Source: Aquila chrysaetos chrysaetos (Eukaryota; Chordata; Aves; Accipitriformes; Accipitridae). From it: a stretch of DNA of 64,000 bases. The DNA lies in NCBI RefSeq assembly GCF_900496995.4, contig NC_044018.1:22784001-22848000 (forward strand). Reading direction: 5' to 3'. The position numbers and the translations under genes were made by a program. Positions 23,201-34,720 of the stretch are shown here, one piece after another (positions within the stretch are counted from its first letter, which is position 1; each line of letters begins with the position of its first letter). Below the pieces are notes generated by a model. It was given only the letters and a program-made list of their open reading frames with translations. It searched no databases and was not told where the DNA came from.

Positions 23201-26200
23201 GAAAACTTAGAGAGTATGTGTAAAACATTAACAAAGTGAGATTACACATCTGGTATTGCCACGGAGTTCCTTGAGGCGGGCATGTAGTAAACCTCCCACA
23301 GACTTGAAGCAACGCTCCCACAATTAGTAGTAAAGCTCCCACAGATTTGAATGCAGACTGCAGATTAGTAGGTGGTAAAGGAGCAAATTTCAGTTTAAAA
23401 AAAGAATTCAAGAAGCATGTCACGGAAAATATATAATTATGTGACAGGTCAGCACAAGTAGTGCATATATGCTTGGATCTGTGTCTGTAAATGTGCAAGC
23501 TTTTCTAAAACTTTGGGAAGAGAGGGCTAAAACCTTTTGAGAAGTCAACGAGTTCTTGACTTTTAAAGTAGCAGTATGCTTTTCATCCTCTGTTGGGAAG
23601 ATTACTGTCTCAGGTTTTATTTATACTCATATGACTTAGTTCAACATGCAGTACCACTGATTACAAGTTTTGGGTACTCTGGAATTAAAAAATGAATTAA
23701 ATACTGCCTAAGGTAGTAACTTCAGTTCCTACATATGCTACTCAGAGAATGAGAGCGAGCTACAAAATGGTCAGAGAACAGCCTCATCAGGCAGGATGCC
23801 TTCCAGTCTCCATCCCTTCACTGCTGCCACAGATAATTTCTGGCCACTTTGCCATCACGTCATGCCTCCTGCAGAAAGAAAACTCCCCTCTGTTGCCATA
23901 GCAAAAGTCAGAATTCAAGGTGGCTTTTTCTGGACTTTTCTGCCCCTACATGTCCAAGACAAATCTTGGGATAAACAGTTGTCTGCAATGGATGGATTAA
24001 TTTGAAACTCCTTTCTCAACCCACCCCTAAAGCACATTACTCAGCTCGCTGCCAACGGCAATAGAAGCACCAGTTCTGTGTTCCCACCACACATACAAAC
24101 AAGCACTCATACATGTCCTCTAACAGTCATCGTGCAGCCTCTGCACAAACTGTAGGCTCCCCTCTCACTGAAGGTCTCGCTGGTTGGCCTTGTGTCCTCC
24201 ATACACATCTCCTAAGCCTTTGCCTTTAAGGTGCTCTTGCACCACTGAGACGGTACTGGTCTGCCTCTGAAAGTACCGGGAGCAGGAAAAGGACTTGGGA
24301 TTGCAGCACTCCGATTTGGGGAATGAAGAAAAAAAAAGTGATAGAACTAAAGACATTTTTAACTATCATCAGCTATCTGTATGTTCGTAAATACACCAGA
24401 GGGGTTACTGATTCATTACTGCATGCAATATTTAATTACTAGTATGCTACCCGGAAGAAGTTTGGCCCAGGCCTGTGCCAACTAGTACTTTTCTAGGTGG
24501 TTCTTGGGTATTGGGCATCGGTCCCATTTGAAGCCAACATTTCTGTGGATGTTTTGGGAGATAGTGTGTGCCAAAATCATATTCAATGGGCAGCTGGGAT
24601 GTAGCCACCCTGTTTCAAACTAAAAGGCAGCCCCCACATGGGGGGCTCTATAGATGTAGCCATTGATACAACAAAATGCAGATATCATAAAGTGCAAAAA
24701 AATCACGTTCAGTTCTTGACTGCAGGCAAGCACTACCAAACCAGTATAAAGAGGCTCTTAGCTACAAGGGGCGGATCACCCAGACTGCAGGCATGGCTCC
24801 CTGCCCGGAGGTGCTCTTTGCTCTTCCAGCTGTGGCATTCTGAAGATGCTGAGCAAGTCTTCCAAAATTGAGACAGTGCAGATAGTCAGGAAATGTATCT
24901 TTGGACAGGGCATGCTGTAGCATCCAGCCAGAATGGCTGTAAAAGGGAGAACTGAGTATGACGCAATATGGAAGATGAGCCTCACTGCAGGAAAAACTGT
25001 TTGGAAATACCTGAAGTGATCATAATTACCATAATGAGGCACCTATTAAAAAGTTGTCACCAAGTATAGTTGTAGTATCAGTAGATTCGGAAAGTTACGC
25101 TAAACAATTTCATCATGGCTATGGCTGGTAGTAATTAAAAAATGCGATTTTCCTTGAGAAGGCAAGAAAGGCAGCAAAGACAAGGAAAATCCTCAAGAAA
25201 GACAACAGCCTATATGTGATCTTGTTTTTTACAGTACAATCACAGTTCCTTATATGTAAGTAAAAAAATCTCCTGCCTCAAGCTGTTACAATTTAAAGGA
25301 ATTCTTTAAAGACAGCAATGGGAAAAATAAAATTAGGGGAAGCTAAAACACATGCCCTTGGTGCATCAGCCCCATCATGTTACTTGAGAGAGCAACTTCT
25401 TCCAACAATAGGTCACCCAGCTTTTGCTTGTTCAGCTTTCTCATCCTTTTCTTGTTACCCAGGACAGGTCTGGCATCTGTTAGGGAACAGAGGTTATTAA
25501 ATGAATATCCACCACCAGCTAGGAAGCACTTCCAAGTGACAGCTCCTCCAAATCTTCTACGTGGCATCTCTCAACACCCTACAGCCCTTTTTCTCCTTCA
25601 GGGTTAGTAAATGGCTCTGACCACATCCCAAAGCTTTGCGACAAATTTCCTCTCACTTTTGTGCAAAGACGAATCCTTCTGTCTACAAGACCAACTTGCC
25701 AGCGCATGTCACTAGGATCTCTGTCACTTGATCACGAGTGTGCTCTCTGCATGAAATAAGTATTTTGGCTGAAATTTCTTGCCCTGGCTTTATTGCTGAG
25801 CCGGGGCCTCCTGGGCAGAGATGAGGTTACTGGTATTGAAGTGGCAGGCGTGCTCTGGCGTGTGACTCACCTCGGTGGCACACGGGTGGTGTCTGGGGGT
25901 GTGGGCACGGCTTCAGCCGAACCCTGGTGTCCCTTGGGGCTGTCTGCAGAGGAGCTGGGACGGAAGGTGCAATGCCTCACACCCAGCACCTTAAAAGGAG
26001 ACGCAAGCGGTAGATTTTGTTCCCAGACTTTTCCCATGAAAGGCTGAGGCTGAGGTGGCATATGAACAGATCTTAGGTTTCGCAGAGCTCGGGGCGTCCG
26101 TCAGGGACAGGGTTATCACATTAGCAATTAAAAGCAAATGCACAAAACCCGTCCTGCCCAGTTATCCTGCTACTGTGGCAAGACCCAGTTTTCCACAGGG

Positions 26201-26700
26201 AATGACGGCACTTCCCTCTGCCTGGCTGGAAACCGAGCACACGTCAGACTTCCAGGGCTGATCTCCCGGCTCCGGTCTCTCACCACAAGTAGGCCCAGCT
26301 TAGGATTTCGGCTGTTCTAGGCCAATCCTCCGTGTAAGAGAAGCTGTGGCTTGATTTTATTTTATTTTTTTGGTGACGTTTGGTGGAATCACCCGGCCTG
26401 TCGTGGGACTGAGCTTTTCCCCGGCAAAACTCGCAGTCGCTGCCAGCCACGCTGGCCGAAGCCAAACCCGATCCCGAGCGCCGGCGAACCCTCCCGGTGT
26501 GGTTTCGGGGAGCTCCCCCAGTGACGCTCGCAACGTCCAGCCGGGCTGAGTCACTGGGGTGACAGCATCAATTTTCACAAGGATGGGCAGAATCATGTAG
26601 CAGGACTCCGTGACATCCACGTAATAATTTGCTGTCTCGAATGAAATTGGATAATTACAGGTAATGGCACTGGCTACGGCATCGCTGCTACTGCCTTTTT
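17287..26700. other. Intergenic, no gene recognised
   Basis: About 9.4 kb of mostly AT-rich sequence. I recognise no coding exon, RNA gene or clear transposon boundary on either strand. A 24-bp direct duplication is present at 23285-23351. The last kilobase rises in GC content towards the CLN8 promoter. Confidence 0.6.
23285..23351 (+). repeat. 24-bp direct duplication
   Basis: TAGTAAACCTCCCACAGACT plus four bases at 23285-23308 recurs at 23328-23351 with two mismatches, 43 bp apart. A partial third copy (GCTCCCACAATTAG) lies between. It looks like a local slippage or tandem duplication. Confidence 0.85.
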
Positions 26701-27017
26701 TTACTATTGTCGAACAGGCACGGGTTAAATATTACCGACTTTTCAGTGGTGGTGAAGAGCCTGCTGCCAGGTGAAGAACAACACCCTGCAGACAAGGCTC
26801 CCCTCCGCAGGGGCGGCCCGATGCCGACGGACCGGGCCGGCGGCCCGCCGCCCTGCCGCTGCCTCCCGCCCCCGCCGGGCCGCGCCGCCGGGGCGCCGGC
26901 CTCCGCGCGTTCCCCCCCGCCCCCCGCCCAAGTGGTATAGCCGCGCTCTGCCCCCGCGGCGCCCGGTGGTTCGTGCCGCCGGGCCAGCGCGCAGGGTGGG
27001 GGCGGTGGCGGCGTGTG

Positions 27018-27027
27018 GCGCATGCGC
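27018..27027 (+). promoter_or_regulatory. NRF1-type site
   Basis: GCGCATGCGC, followed by A, matches the palindromic NRF1 consensus YGCGCAYGCGCR at all core positions. NRF1 sites cluster within about 100 bp of CpG-island start sites, which supports a CLN8 start close to here. Confidence 0.65.
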
Positions 27028-27037
27028 AGAGGGGCGT

Positions 27038-27045
27038 ATGGCGGC
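27038..27045 (+). promoter_or_regulatory. YY1-type ATGGCGGC motif
   Basis: ATGGCGGC lies 10 bp downstream of the NRF1-type site. In CpG-island genes this motif usually sits just downstream of the start site and binds YY1. Here its ATG would also open an upstream reading frame if the start site lies 5' of it. Confidence 0.45.
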
Positions 27046-27189
27046 TGCCCGGTTGAGGGCGGTCGTCGAAGGAGCCGCGGCGGGTCGGGCCGGACCGGGC
27101 GTTCCCGGGAGGCCGGCGAGGGCGGCTTGCCGCCCGGGGCAGTCCCGGAGCCGGGAAGGGCCGGCCCGCCATCGCGGGCAGCGCTGTGG
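27038..27189 (+). other. CLN8: CLN8 non-coding exon 1 (end only is firm)
   Basis: The 3' border is the donor CTGTGG|GTGAGG with the GT at 27190. The 5' border is not visible in sequence; the start given is the YY1-type ATGGCGGC and is only approximate. In mammals CLN8 has a non-coding first exon followed by two coding exons, and the layout here agrees. Intron 1 then spans 27190-28554. Confidence 0.5.
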
Positions 27190-28554
27190 GTGAGGAGCGG
27201 CGGGTGTGAGCGAGGTCTGTGCGCCGGGGCCGGCCCCCCAGGTCTGCGTGAGGGGTTCGGCGGGGCGGGGGGGACACGGACGGGGACAGGGGGGTGTCGC
27301 TGCCGGTGTTTCTGTGGGGGCGGAGGAGCTGTGGCGGCCCTGCTGGAGCCAGGGCTTGCCGCAGTGGGTCGTGCTGTTCAGGGCCCGTTCGTGCCATCGG
27401 GTTAGTGTGTTTTACCCCGTCTATCCCCCGGGGGGGGGCGGCTGCTGGGGCTTCACCTTCGAGTCGGTCTTGTCAGGTGTGGGCCCGTGGGGCGGGCGTA
27501 GGGCCCTCGGGCGGGGGCTGCCACCCCCCCCCCCCCCCCCCCCCCCCGGCTTGGAGGAGGGTGTCTCCGAGCAAAGGCCAGGGTGAGCAGGTCCCTGCAG
27601 GATCTGGGCTGTGGTGGTGGCGTTTGCCGCATGGTGAAGCAAGGCGGGAGCATCTCACCAGGGGTCTGTACTCGGTGGTCGTTGTGGCTTTTTCACCCAG
27701 CTTTTTCCATGGAACTCCCAGACGCATTGTGGTTCTGAGCATTTACAGGCTGCGGTGGGTCCAGTGGTCATGCTGACATCGCCCAAATCATTCATCAAAT
27801 GAGCTGGCATTCAAATGTTTCAGTATTATCTCGCTTTTCCCTCCCCACAGATCTTTGTTTTTGAACTATAGTGTGTTCAGGAAGTTTCAGCTAACTTGAG
27901 GCACCTACTGCTGGGTTGTTCAGTTAATTACACTAATGTTGTTAATAATAAATAATAATGTTGCCTGTCTGCATTCCATACTCTTCTTGCATTTTTGGAA
28001 TATGTTTTCTGCAGGAAGGTGGTTTAATTTTCGGAAACTGATGGCAAAGTCTTGTTTTGAGATATGATCCTGAAAGCCCTTTTCTGTGCAAGCGGACCTG
28101 CTTACTGGATTAAGTTTTTGTAGTTTTATGTCCTGGATCGGTATTTGAGATTCTGAATTGCGCCCAAAGCCATAGGAAGTGGTGGAAAATCAGTGAGGGA
28201 AAAGCAGGGGAGTAGGAGAATAACTGCATACTGCTGTTGAAATACAAGTTTCATAAGTAAGAGAATAGAGTTTGCTTGTTGTATTTTCTTTTCCTCTTTC
28301 TTGCCTTCCTCCTTTGCCCTCTTCAGCTTTTGTGTCAGTGCAGTACTTTGTACTAGAACGGATTTTGCAGGCCAGTTGTTAATCTTAAACGCATTGCTTA
28401 AGTTTTTTTGTCTGTCTACCTGTCTTTGGGATGACTGTGCCTAATGGCAACAGGACCAAAGTCGTAACTGCGATAGAAGTGAGTTCTCTGTGGTTTAGAA
28501 GCTATGTATATGGATGACTTAAAAATTCACTTAATTTTTTTCTTCTTGTTCCAG
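27190..28554 (+). other. CLN8: CLN8 intron 1
   Basis: Bounded by GTGAGG at 27190 and by a T-rich tract ending TTCTTCTTGTTCCAG at 28554. It contains the downstream half of the CpG island, the C24 tract and otherwise AT-rich sequence. No gene is seen inside. Confidence 0.6.
27524..27547 (+). repeat. Uninterrupted C24 tract
   Basis: Twenty-four consecutive C residues lie in the CpG island within predicted CLN8 intron 1. Such tracts are length-variable and prone to i-motif or G-quadruplex formation, and they are easily mis-sequenced. Confidence 0.95.
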
Positions 28555-28608
28555 ATGGAAAAGAAGAGTTCATGGTTTCTGGTTTGCATATTAGCAGAGG
28601 CTGAATAG
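28555..28608 (+). other. uORF in CLN8 exon 2 leader
   Basis: Exon 2 begins directly with ATG (28555), opening a 17-codon frame that stops with TAG at 28606-28608, 73 bp before the CLN8 start. If the acceptor at 28554 is used, this uORF is in the mature leader and may damp translation. Its initiation context depends on the last bases of exon 1 (CTGTGG), giving a G at -3 only if the joined sequence is as predicted. Confidence 0.45.
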
Positions 28609-28681
28609 GCATAAAGGAGACTATAGTGCGGGTGAGAAGTGTCAAGCCCCTTGCAAGGCTTTGCTCTGTAAACAAGAAGAA

Positions 28682-29945
28682 ATGAATCCTACACGTGATG
28701 ATCCAGTGTCTGGAACCATTTTTGACTGGGACTATCTCTTATGGGAAGTTCGTTTGACGTTTTTAGCTGCTGGTTTTTTAATCTACTTGGGAGTATTTCT
28801 TCTGTCTCACTGGTTGTCTTCATGGATGAGTACCACTTATCATGCCTTGTATGCAAAAGAGAAGGTGTTTTGGAATATGGCAGTCACACGTGGTGTGTTT
28901 GGACTTCAGAGTTGTGTTGCTGGGTTATGGGCTTTGCTCATAGATCCTGTTTTTCACGCTGACAAAGTGTATTCACAGCAAAAGTGGAGTTGGTTTAACT
29001 GTTTAATAGCTGCTGGATTTTTCTTGCTTGAAAATGTAGCTGTTCACATGTCCAACATTATTTTTAGAACATTTGATGTGTTCTTGGTAGTTCATCACTT
29101 GCTTGCTTTTGGTGGCTTGGCTGGTCTAGTAATTAATGTGAAATCTGGACATTATCTGCCTTTGATGGGAATGTTGCTGGAGATGAGTACTCCCTCAACA
29201 TGCATTTCCTGGATGCTTCTAAAGGTAAGAATGTGATAATTTTCACATTATGTTTGTAACAGGTTTTATGTGTCTCACTTGTCCATAGGTAATCTGCATG
29301 GTTTGTCTAGATAGCTTTTCAGCAAAACTGTGTTCATCTAACTGATACCCATGTTATTGTGATACCTGCTTTTGTAGTGATGATATTTCTGTAGTCCTCC
29401 ATACACGTTTCTGTGTGATGCGGTGTGCATGTGGATAGTGAGATGGTATAGATTCATTCTGAGTTTGGGATGCTGCATGCATGCGGAATATCATAGCTGT
29501 ACGTGGAAAAAATGCCTGAGAATGTGTATGTGTGAAAGCTGGATATTTGCATTAGTTCTACAGTTTCCTCAGTTCCTTATCTTGAAGTAACAATCTCACT
29601 TCTGCATACTTTCTGTTCTTGTTTTTCTAGGCTGGCTGTGCTAACACCTTTTTCTGGAAGGCAAACCAGTGGGTGATGATCCACCTGTTTCACTGCCGTA
29701 TGATTCTTACTTACCACATGTGGTGGGTGTGTATTTTCAATTGGAATTCTGTGCTGGAAAATCTGGGACTTCTTCATTTTATTGTTTTATTCTCGGGATT
29801 ATTTGCCGTTACACTAATACTTAACCCATACTGGACATACAAAAAAACTCAGCAACTCCTCAGCCCAACTGACTGGAACTTTGAAAATAAAGCAGTGGAA
29901 AATGGAAGATTAAATGGTGAAACACATGAAAAGAAGAGGATATAA
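28682..29945 (+). CDS. CLN8: CLN8, ER transmembrane TLC-domain protein (2 coding exons)
   Basis: CLN8 is an ER and ER-Golgi membrane protein, described as a cargo receptor helping newly made lysosomal enzymes leave the ER. Loss causes neuronal ceroid lipofuscinosis in mammals. Coding exons are 28682-29224 (543 nt, exactly 181 codons, donor AAAG|GTAAGA) and 29631-29945 (acceptor TTTTTCTAG), joined in phase 0, with intron 29225-29630. The product is 285 residues; human has 286 with the same exon boundary. The start ATG gives MNPTRDDP, matching the human MNP start; an in-frame TTG upstream is not used. Family features seen: TM1 about 25-43, TLC domain about 62-262 with several hydrophobic spans, [10 protein letters not shown] at about 134-143, Arg24 and Arg204 (both human disease positions) retained, NPYW near 246-249, and C-terminal KKRI, a KKXX ER-retrieval signal. 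No frameshift or stop, so apparently functional. Confidence 0.97.
29225..29630 (+). other. CLN8: CLN8 intron 2
   Basis: A 406-bp intron with donor GTAAGA and acceptor TTGTTTTTCTAG. It is phase 0, between the SWMLLK and [10 protein letters not shown] segments, the same place as in human CLN8. No other feature is seen inside. Confidence 0.9.
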
Positions 29946-32900
29946 CACTGAAACAGCTGTTTCCTAGTAGGGTAGCAGAAGAATGCAATGAGAAGTAATT
30001 CTTTGCCCATGAACTAGAAGCTTTTGCCAGAAGCTCATTAACACAGTGATTCCTTGCTGGTAGTATTCTGTATGCACCAGAAGTATTTAAAAGCATTGTT
30101 TGTGTTTCATATGTGCATACACATAAGATCTTCAACCTCTTAGTTATGAATTATGCCAACAATTTTGTCAGGTTGGACAGTATTTTATGATTTAGTAGTG
30201 ACATGCTCTCTAATGGCATCATTTGTCCTAATGCTTCCAAGTGGCTTTACAGTTAATTTGTCTGTTAAGCTCAGCTTGAATCAAGTTTAGCCTGAATCCT
30301 ATTTCACATATGTCAGAGAATCTGATACTGGAAATTATGTTGTTTATTAAGATCAATTATGACCCAGGTTAGGTATGCATGGGTACCTAGTTCCTGTGCG
30401 CCATTAAGTCATTCCAGGTGGCTGAATTGGTCAGTAGTAGAATGCAGTCAGGGCTGGGTTTGGGGGTTTTTTGTTTGTTTGGGGTTTGTTTGTTGTTTCT
30501 TTTTTCTTTTAAGTGCACTTGAGGAAGGTGATTGTTTGAGTGTTCACTGTCAAAGTGAGTTGTAGTTTCCAGGTTGCCCTCGGTACGGAAGGAGTTCCAC
30601 ACAAACATGCATGTGGGCGATGCAGGCATTCATTATGCTGGTGGTCTAGCTAGGTAATCATAGTGGTCCCTTCTGGTCTTGAAATCAGTGAAATACAAGA
30701 GGCAAGGACAGAATGTTTGACTCTGTCTCATCCTTGAAAAGATTGCTGGTTGATTAGTAAAATTATTTTTCTTGTAGGTCTCACATGAGCAGTCATGCAG
30801 TTAGTTCCACTAGTGCTCTTGTTAATGGTTACTTTTATTTTTGGAAATTCTCTTAGTTATAGAGGGTTTTAGAATCTGAGGTGACTCCTCTGTGGAGGAA
30901 AGCCCGTATCATCTCCTTTAGGAGTTTGGTTGTTCTTTTAGTATTTTTATTTTACTTCGAAGAACGTACGAAGTGACACTAACAGTTCTTTGCTCTTTGT
31001 CTGCCACATCACTAAATCTTTCCTTGACCTAAGGAATAGGGTTGCTTTTTAGATAAGGACTTGGCAAATTGTGGCGGATGTTCTCCCACTAACAGTACTG
31101 ATCTGACGGTTGCTGGGCGAAACGTTGGACAGCAGATGAAGGTATAAAGATCACGATAGAAGAGAGTGACGCCTAGTGGCAGGAGAATGACAAAGATATT
31201 AATTAGTTTTGGCACACTGAACTAGTGAGATAAACAGCCCCATCGTTTGAAACTGTTGTATAGTGTGATGTGACTGCTACGCAGATTTATTTTGCAAAGT
31301 AGTAAGACTGAGCAAGGCCCAGCTGTGAAGAATCTTAGGTCAAGGCATGTGTTGGAGGCTTTGTGTACTGATCTGTGGTGGAGCATATTGTTTTAAATGT
31401 GTAAGGGAAGCACTGTTTGGTGTAAACAACCCCATTTTATTAATTTTTGGTGGCAATGTCTTTGATTTTGTTCTGAGTGAAGGGAGGAGGCTAGCGGTCA
31501 GGTTGCTGTGTTCCCTAATTCACTTTGTGTGAGCACTGAGTTGAAGAGCTGCTCTATGAGGGAGAGGAAACTTGTTACTGTTAGGTCACAAATGTATAGC
31601 CAGACCTTGTGGATAATGATGAAGTGGATATGTGAAATTGCCCGTTCAAAACTAGGCCAAGAGGGTCATAGTAATTTTACACAGCAACCCTATCTCTTAC
31701 CCTGCTGATATACAATAGAGAAAATCTAAATTTTGTGTTACTTTCTTATTTCTAAGCAGGCCAGAATGAGGTTGCGGTGTTTTGGCAGTGTCGCCTGTCT
31801 GGACGCCATCTTGTAGAAAAAAGGCTTCTCTAAAGCTTGAAATTAGGTACCTCTCTTGAGGGGTTATGTGTGGAAAAGTAATGTTAAAAGTACTTTAGAA
31901 GAAAGCAGAGGGATGAATTCCTCAGAAACAACTCAAATATGTGATCCAAATGCATATCTTGCAGAATCCAAACCTAACTTGCAGTGTTCCAGGGGGAAGG
32001 TGGAAGGATAAGTCGCCAGATATGAGAATGATGGTGTCCTCTGTGCAGCTTAAAACTTAAAAGGTTTGGATTTGATAAAACAAGGTAATAATTATAAAAA
32101 TCCTAGCTATAGAATTCTGAAAAATCCTAACAGAAAATGGAAGCATCAGAAGAGAAGTAAGTTTGGGCCAAGCGTGTAATTCTTACAGTGGCTGGCTAAA
32201 GGAGGTGAAGTTTCTATGTGCTAAAATAAAAGAATATGGAGGGTTGGGGTTAGTAGTGAATTTGGGACTGAAAAAGAGATTAGGTGTGGTCCAAGCAGAC
32301 AGGTGGATAGTTGTGTCAGTGGCACGAAACTTCCAAAGTTTTAATATTTTGTATTATTAATTTGTGTAATGTTATTAAGTGGATTTGAAATCTTTGATGA
32401 AAATTATTTTTTATCATAATAAGGCAATCTTTTTAGTACGCATCTTAGTGTGAGTTTTTTTCACGCAAAGACTTGTGGCATATCTTGAAAATCTTTTACA
32501 TGTCTTAACTATATAATTAATAATACCTAAGAGCACCTGTTAACCTAAACACTGCTAAACCTGATAGAACAAGAAAGCTATGAAATAAAGCAAATAACAG
32601 CACTCATTTTATTTCTGTTGGTTTAAGGGGAAGGGGATTTTACAGTCCAGCTAGAAATACAAGAGGACATAAAAATACAGACAACCTTTCTTATTCATCT
32701 TGATGGCCTAGAGTTGGAGTTACGAGTTCTGTTACACAGAGCCTCTTTTTTTTTTTTTTTAATACTCAAGTATTTCCTTCACTGCCTTTTGGCTGCTCCC
32801 TTCAAGAGGATTTTCTGGTTTGTGATTGTGGATGACTGTCTCATTGCTCTGAAACAAGACTGAAAAAGCTCTCTAACTGAGGGTTTTGGTGTCTAATTAC

Positions 32901-33252
32901 TCTTATAACTAAGTGCTGCTTTTCAACCCAAAGGTAGACTAGCCATAGTTTGTTTATAAATTTTGTTAATGCGAAACTAATCGCAGTCCTGTTGGGCCTC
33001 TCTTATAAGGCCTTATCCGCAATCCAATGTAGAAAAATTCACAGTCAGCTTCAGTAGTGGCTGGATCAGGTCACAGGGTGTGCTGCTGCCATGATTTGGA
33101 AAACTTGCATAATATGTTTTTGGGTGAATTTTTTGTTTGCCTAGGTGACTGTTGACTTCATCCTGCTTTCTTGTTGGACAAGCTTACTCGAGTGCTGTTT
33201 GTGTCACCTTTCTGGCTGAAGCTTTTTTTTTTTTTTTTTTACAGAAAAAAAG

Positions 33253-33413
33253 CAAACCCCAAACAAACAACAAACTATGATGGGGGTGGGGGTGTTTGTT
33301 GTTTGTTGTGTTTTGGGATTTTTGGTTGGGGGGGGGGGTGGGGTGGTGGTTTTTTTGTTTTGTTTGTTTGGGGGTTTGGGGTTTTTTGTTTCTTTTTTTT
33401 TTTTTTTTTTTTT
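33253..33413 (+). repeat. G/T-rich low-complexity with inverted repeat and T21
   Basis: From 33280 the sequence is long runs of G and T, including GGGGGTGGGGG and GGGGGGGGGGGTGGGG, ending in a T tract at 33393-33413. Its upstream edge, CAAACCCCAAACAAAC (33253-33268), is the reverse complement of GTTTGTTTGGGGGTTTG (33362-33378) except for one extra G. The transcript could therefore form a hairpin enclosing a potential G-quadruplex. Confidence 0.85.
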
Positions 33414-33887
33414 AAAAGAAAAATGTCTGATCTAAGACACCCTGGCCAGGCATCTGGCTCTTACTGTCTTCATCCAGCATTCCTAAATCACAGTTTGTGT
33501 TTGCCTCCATGTGTGTCCTGTCTCATGTTTTTTCCAAAACCTGTCATCGTTTCCCCTCCCACCCACCAATTTTTCTATAATATTTACTCTTACTTGCAGT
33601 ACTGGTCATGATCTTGTAGCATTCACATTACTGCAGTGATGTCTTTGTCTCATAGTTCCCAGCATGTACTGTTGGGCCCTTCTTCCACTAAATACCCATG
33701 TCCAAATCTTTCAGGTTTTTTGCTTTTTCCTGGTAACACTGATTAAATATCGATGTCATGTACAGTTACAAGATACCTTTCTTAACCTCAGGGAAACTCC
33801 CACTTAAAGTGAATTTAGAAATTCAAGCCTGCTCTTGTACAATATGACGTTTGTTGAATGGTACAGCATCTTTACACTGTGTGCATA

Positions 33888-33893
33888 AATAAA
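33888..33893 (+). terminator. CLN8: AATAAA, likely CLN8 polyadenylation signal
   Basis: AATAAA (in CATAAATAAAAGTATT) is followed by a TG-rich downstream element. It is the best-placed signal about 3.9 kb after the CLN8 stop codon. Confidence 0.5.
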
Positions 33894-34683
33894 AGTATTT
33901 TATTGAATAATTGTCTACTGTGAGTTTCATTTACTGATGAAAATAATGCCTATTATTTTTTTACTTGCTATTTGTAGTTTAAACACTTTTTGCAGTGCAT
34001 GCACTAAAAAGATGACTTGTTTATTTTGAAATATTCTGTTAAACTTGACAAAGGTAATGAAATATCCATGGAAATAGCTATAAAACCTTGTAAACTAATG
34101 TCCCTTCACCAACATTTAACATATTATTAACATGAGCGTGTTCAGTTACGTGACTAAAATACTAGAAGCTGCACTATATGTAAGTATATATTAAAAACGG
34201 TTAAAAAGCATCACTTGGAAATGACCCTTCTGCCTTGTGTACTTGAAGTGTGTGGTCTATTTTTGCATTAGACTCTTAACTGTGAAGACACTTTATTTGG
34301 TACCGCATGGTATTTCATAGTTTAGTATGAGCCACCTTAAATTTAAAAAAAAATAAAATTGTCTCATTGCTAAATAACAAAATATAATTCTAAGCATTAA
34401 ACGTTTGTGTCGTGCGTGGTGCTTTGCAGGAATTAATTCCTGATGCGCTTTAGCATTAGTGAGTTAAAGGAAAATAGCATCATTACTGGCATTTTAATTA
34501 TTCTTATAAGAATGCACTGTGTAAGCAACTGGCTGGCATAATTTTGCTAGCTGCCTCTGCTGTGAAGTCCCCAAGATTAATTGAAGCAGAAGACAGACGT
34601 TCATGTGTAAAGCTCCACTAACTGTGGAATGTGTGTGGGTACAGACTGGGATGAGAAGAACAATGCATAATAGTACTTGTATG

Positions 34684-34689
34684 AATAAA
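34684..34689 (+). terminator. AATAAA, alternative distal CLN8 polyA signal
   Basis: AATAAAG followed immediately by a 27-base T tract (34694-34720). It could serve as a distal end for CLN8. Confidence 0.3.
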
Positions 34690-34720
34690 GTCCTTTTTTT
34701 TTTTTTTTTTTTTTTTTTTT

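Larger units (their letters stand above)
26750..27590 (+). promoter_or_regulatory. CLN8: CLN8 CpG-island promoter
   Basis: A strong CpG island covers the first exon of CLN8, which lies just downstream on the + strand. There is no TATA box; the island carries GC boxes, a perfect GCGCATGCGC (NRF1 type) and ATGGCGGC (YY1 type), which are typical of housekeeping promoters. Frames on both strands across the island are proline/arginine-rich artefacts. The same island could also fire on the minus strand, but no minus-strand gene is recognisable upstream. Confidence 0.8.
29946..33893 (+). other. CLN8: CLN8 3' UTR (extent inferred)
   Basis: No other gene start or domain appears after the CLN8 stop, and the mammalian gene has a long 3' UTR. 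AATAAA occurs at 32225, 32584, 33888 and 34684. The one at 33888 is followed by TG/T-rich sequence (ATTGTCTACTGTGAGTTTC) and is the best candidate end; a longer form to about 34.7 kb is possible. GT-rich, G-run-containing stretches lie at about 30455-30510 and 33280-33413. Confidence 0.5.

Noticed and set aside
26688..27776. Frames up to 221 codons over the CLN8 CpG island
   Set aside because: GC-composition artefacts on both strands; only the short frame from 27038 is discussed, as a possible uORF.
28661..28681. Upstream extension of CLN8 to a TTG codon
   Set aside because: TTG is not a normal eukaryotic start; the ATG at 28682 gives the MNP start seen in mammals.
33171..33611. 146-codon frame rich in Phe, Gly, Trp
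   Set aside because: Entirely a translation of the G/T low-complexity and T-tract region.
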